64,000 nt of DNA from Actinomycetes bacterium (lineage in GTDB: Bacteria; Actinomycetota; Acidimicrobiia; Acidimicrobiales; RAAP-2). The notes under the pieces were generated by a model. The model was given only the letters and a program-made list of their open reading frames with translations, ran no database searches and had not been told where the DNA came from. Every line of letters begins with the position of its first letter. The stretch's first letter is position 1. A program made the position numbers and the translations under genes. The stretch is from contig JAJZDI010000006.1 in NCBI GenBank assembly GCA_021806045.1, forward strand, positions 1 through 64,000, in the 5' to 3' direction. Below are positions 62,567 to 64,000 of the stretch, piece after piece.

Positions 62567-63799
62567 ATGCCGTTCCAGTTCAGCGAGGGTGGGCTCGAGG
62601 TCCAGCGCCAGGTGCGCCACTTCATGGACGAGTTCGTCTACCCCAACGAGGAGCGCTACTGGACCGAGCTCGAGGAGGTCGGCCTGCACGGCTATCCACC
62701 CGTCCTCGACAAGCTCAAGTCGGCAGCCCTCCAGAGGGGCCTGTGGAACCTCTTCCTGCCCCACCTGTCCGAGGAGCATCCGGGCACACCGCTCTCCAAC
62801 GTCGACTACGCGCCCGTCTCCGAGATGCTCGGACGGGTGGCGTTCGCACCGGAGGTCCTCAACTGCAACGCTCCCGACACGGGGAACATGGAGGTCCTCC
62901 ACGAGTTCGCCTCGGACCGGGTGAAGGAGGAGTGGCTGGTGCCGCTGCTGGCCGGGGAGATCCGCAGCGCCTTCTCCATGACGGAGCCGGACACCGCGTC
63001 GTCCGACGCCACCAACATGCAGCTGACCATCGAGCGCGACGGCGACCACTACGTGCTGAACGGCCGGAAGTGGTTCAGCTCGGGTGCGGCGGCCGAGCGC
63101 TGCAAGGTCCTGATCGTCATGGGCATCACCGACCCCGGTGCCGATCCGCACCGGCGCCACTCGATGGTCGTCGTCCCGAAGGACACCCCGGGGGTGTCGA
63201 TCGGCCTGGAGCCGAACGTCTTCGGCTACGACGAGCGCGGCGGCCATCCGGAGATCGTCTACCAGGACGTGCGGGTCCCGGTGGACAACCTGCTGGGCGA
63301 GGAGGGAGGCGGCTTCGCCATCGCCCAGGCCCGCCTCGGGCCCGGCCGCGTCCACCACTGCATGCGCACCATCGGGGTGGCCGAGCGGGCGCTCGAGCTG
63401 ATGGTCGCCCGCTCCCTCGAGCGGACCACGTTCGGCAGCAGCCTGGCCCACAAGGGCCTCATCCAGGACTGGATCGCCGAGTCCCGGATCGAGATCGACA
63501 TGGCACGGGACTACGTGCTGAGCACGGCCCACCTGATGGACACGGAAGGGAACCGGTCGGCCGCCGTGCAGATCGCCGGGATCAAGGTCGCCGTGCCCTC
63601 GATGGCCCTCAAGGTCATCGACCGGGCCATCCAGGTGCACGGCGCTGCCGGGGTGACCCAGTTCACCCCGCTGGCCCACATGTACGCCGGCATCCGCACG
63701 CTCCGGATCGCCGACGGTCCCGACGAGGTCCACAAGATGACCATCGCCCGCCGGGAGATCCGCAAGCTCCTCCCCGGCTTCCGCATGCACACCGCCTGA
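62567..63799 (+). CDS. acyl-CoA dehydrogenase
   Basis: FAD-dependent enzyme of 410 residues that makes the trans-2 double bond in acyl-CoA oxidation. AFSMTEPDTASSDATN is the flavin- and substrate-binding signature, RKWFSSGAAAERCKVLIVMG follows, and the C-terminal domain has QVHGAAGVTQFTPLAHMYAG and RTLRIADGPDEVHKMTIARR. The sequence is closest to the ACAD10/ACAD11 and FadE-type long-chain group. ATG at 62567 with GACAGGAG upstream. It complements the synthetase and hydratases elsewhere in the window. Confidence 0.92.
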   Translation: MPFQFSEGGLEVQRQVRHFMDEFVYPNEERYWTELEEVGLHGYPPVLDKLKSAALQRGLWNLFLPHLSEEHPGTPLSNVDYAPVSEMLGRVAFAPEVLNCNAPDTGNMEVLHEFASDRVKEEWLVPLLAGEIRSAFSMTEPDTASSDATNMQLTIERDGDHYVLNGRKWFSSGAAAERCKVLIVMGITDPGADPHRRHSMVVVPKDTPGVSIGLEPNVFGYDERGGHPEIVYQDVRVPVDNLLGEEGGGFAIAQARLGPGRVHHCMRTIGVAERALELMVARSLERTTFGSSLAHKGLIQDWIAESRIEIDMARDYVLSTAHLMDTEGNRSAAVQIAGIKVAVPSMALKVIDRAIQVHGAAGVTQFTPLAHMYAGIRTLRIADGPDEVHKMTIARREIRKLLPGFRMHTA

Positions 63800-63826
63800 C
63801 CCGGACGGGGCTGCCGCAGCGCCACT

Positions 63827-63852
63827 GGAACAGAATCTTGACTCTTCCGGTC
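63827..63852 (+). promoter_or_regulatory. possible ECF-sigma promoter of the peroxiredoxin gene
   Basis: GGAAC (63827-63831) and GTC (63850-63852) are separated by 18 bp, close to the GGAAY-N18-GTT promoter of SigR/SigH-type thiol-stress sigma factors. The gene it would serve starts at 63949. The third position of the -10 triplet differs from consensus. Confidence 0.35.
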
Positions 63853-63948
63853 GGCAATTGGCGGCCGAGCGGGTAACGTGACAGGACCACCAGGTCGGGC
63901 GGTGCCGCGATCCTGACCCGACCACGACTCCTACAGGAGGTACCTGCC

Positions 63949-64000
63949 ATGGCCATCCGTCTGGGCGACACCGCCCCCGACTTCACCGCAGACACGACCG
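63949..64000 (+). CDS. peroxiredoxin, 5' end (partial)
   Basis: Only 17 codons lie in the window: MAIRLGDTAPDFTADTT. The G-X-x-APDFTA start is the typical beginning of AhpC/TSA peroxiredoxins, which reduce peroxides with a Cys found further on. AGGAGG lies 8 bases before the ATG (63936-63941). The 1-Cys or 2-Cys type cannot be decided. Confidence 0.75.
   Translation, partial: MAIRLGDTAPDFTADTT

Noticed and set aside
63838-63879. TTGACT and TAACGT as a housekeeping promoter for the peroxiredoxin gene
   Set aside because: The spacer is 30 bp.
1-64000. Insertion sequences, prophage, CRISPR arrays, toxin-antitoxin pairs or restriction systems
   Set aside because: I looked for transposase, integrase, Cas, nuclease and methylase motifs and for regularly spaced repeats. 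The only direct-repeat arrays are the 17-bp array at 11697 and the coding repeats, which have no spacers.

Overview
This 64 kb window is chromosomal DNA from a high-GC actinobacterium. The best guess is class Acidimicrobiia, but this is an inference. The points for it are: dense operons joined by GTGA/ATGA start-stop overlaps; many GTG starts and several apparently leaderless genes; the actinobacterial-style proS-rimP-nusA-ylxR-infB-rbfA-truB-ribF order; DosRS-like sensors; WS/DGAT lipid-storage chemistry; and surface proteins with many copies of a GYWLVASDGGVFSFGDA-type repeat that I associate with Acidimicrobiia. I saw no phage, insertion sequence, CRISPR array or replication origin.

Layout. 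1-9874 (+): the translation and ribosome-maturation operon, from the 3' part of proS to ribF and a HAD phosphatase. 9871-14708: an acyl-CoA synthetase, oligoribonuclease, dUTPase and a wax ester/triacylglycerol synthase. 14794-20124: a secreted beta-helix protein, a nitrobindin, a phosphodiester-glycosidase lipoprotein and tRNA-Gly. 20176-26600: a UvrD/PcrA helicase, a small unknown protein, and a signalling block (CHASE3 kinase, UspA, NarL/DosR-type regulator, GAF kinase). 26660-30593: a possible leader peptide, an M15-like peptidase, AsnB and GadB. 30664-32546: a DrrAB-type ABC exporter. 32656-35066: an amidohydrolase and a deacetylase. 35105-37815: murL-murD2, an alternative route to D-glutamate in peptidoglycan. 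37890-40858: enoyl-CoA hydratases and two MaoC proteins. 40961-45898: a branched-chain amino-acid-type ABC importer with a fused LivH-LivM permease. 45965-47150: an SDR and tRNA-Leu. 47206-58095: a ten-gene surface-glycan locus with duplicated glycosyltransferases, two methyltransferase-like proteins, an embedded clpP and a Wzm/Wzt exporter. 58170-61690: a decayed surface-protein gene next to an intact SpoIID-domain protein with the same C-terminal repeat. 61731-64000: a HAD-IB phosphatase, an acyl-CoA dehydrogenase and the start of a peroxiredoxin gene.

How the genes fit together. Three themes recur. (1) Envelope construction: murL/murD2, the glycan locus, the SpoIID and beta-helix repeat proteins, the glycosidase lipoprotein and the M15-like peptidase. 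(2) Acyl-CoA and storage-lipid metabolism: synthetase, dehydrogenase, hydratases, MaoC dehydratases, SDR and WS/DGAT. (3) Redox or hypoxia sensing: DosRS-like proteins, UspA, nitrobindin and peroxiredoxin. The observations most worth checking are the apparent AUA start of ylxR, the duplicated glycosyltransferase modules with clpP translationally coupled to the exporter, the surface repeat shared by an intact gene, a distant gene and a pseudogene, the murL-murD2 pair, and a leaderless 21-codon reading frame coupled to the peptidase-asnB-gadB operon.
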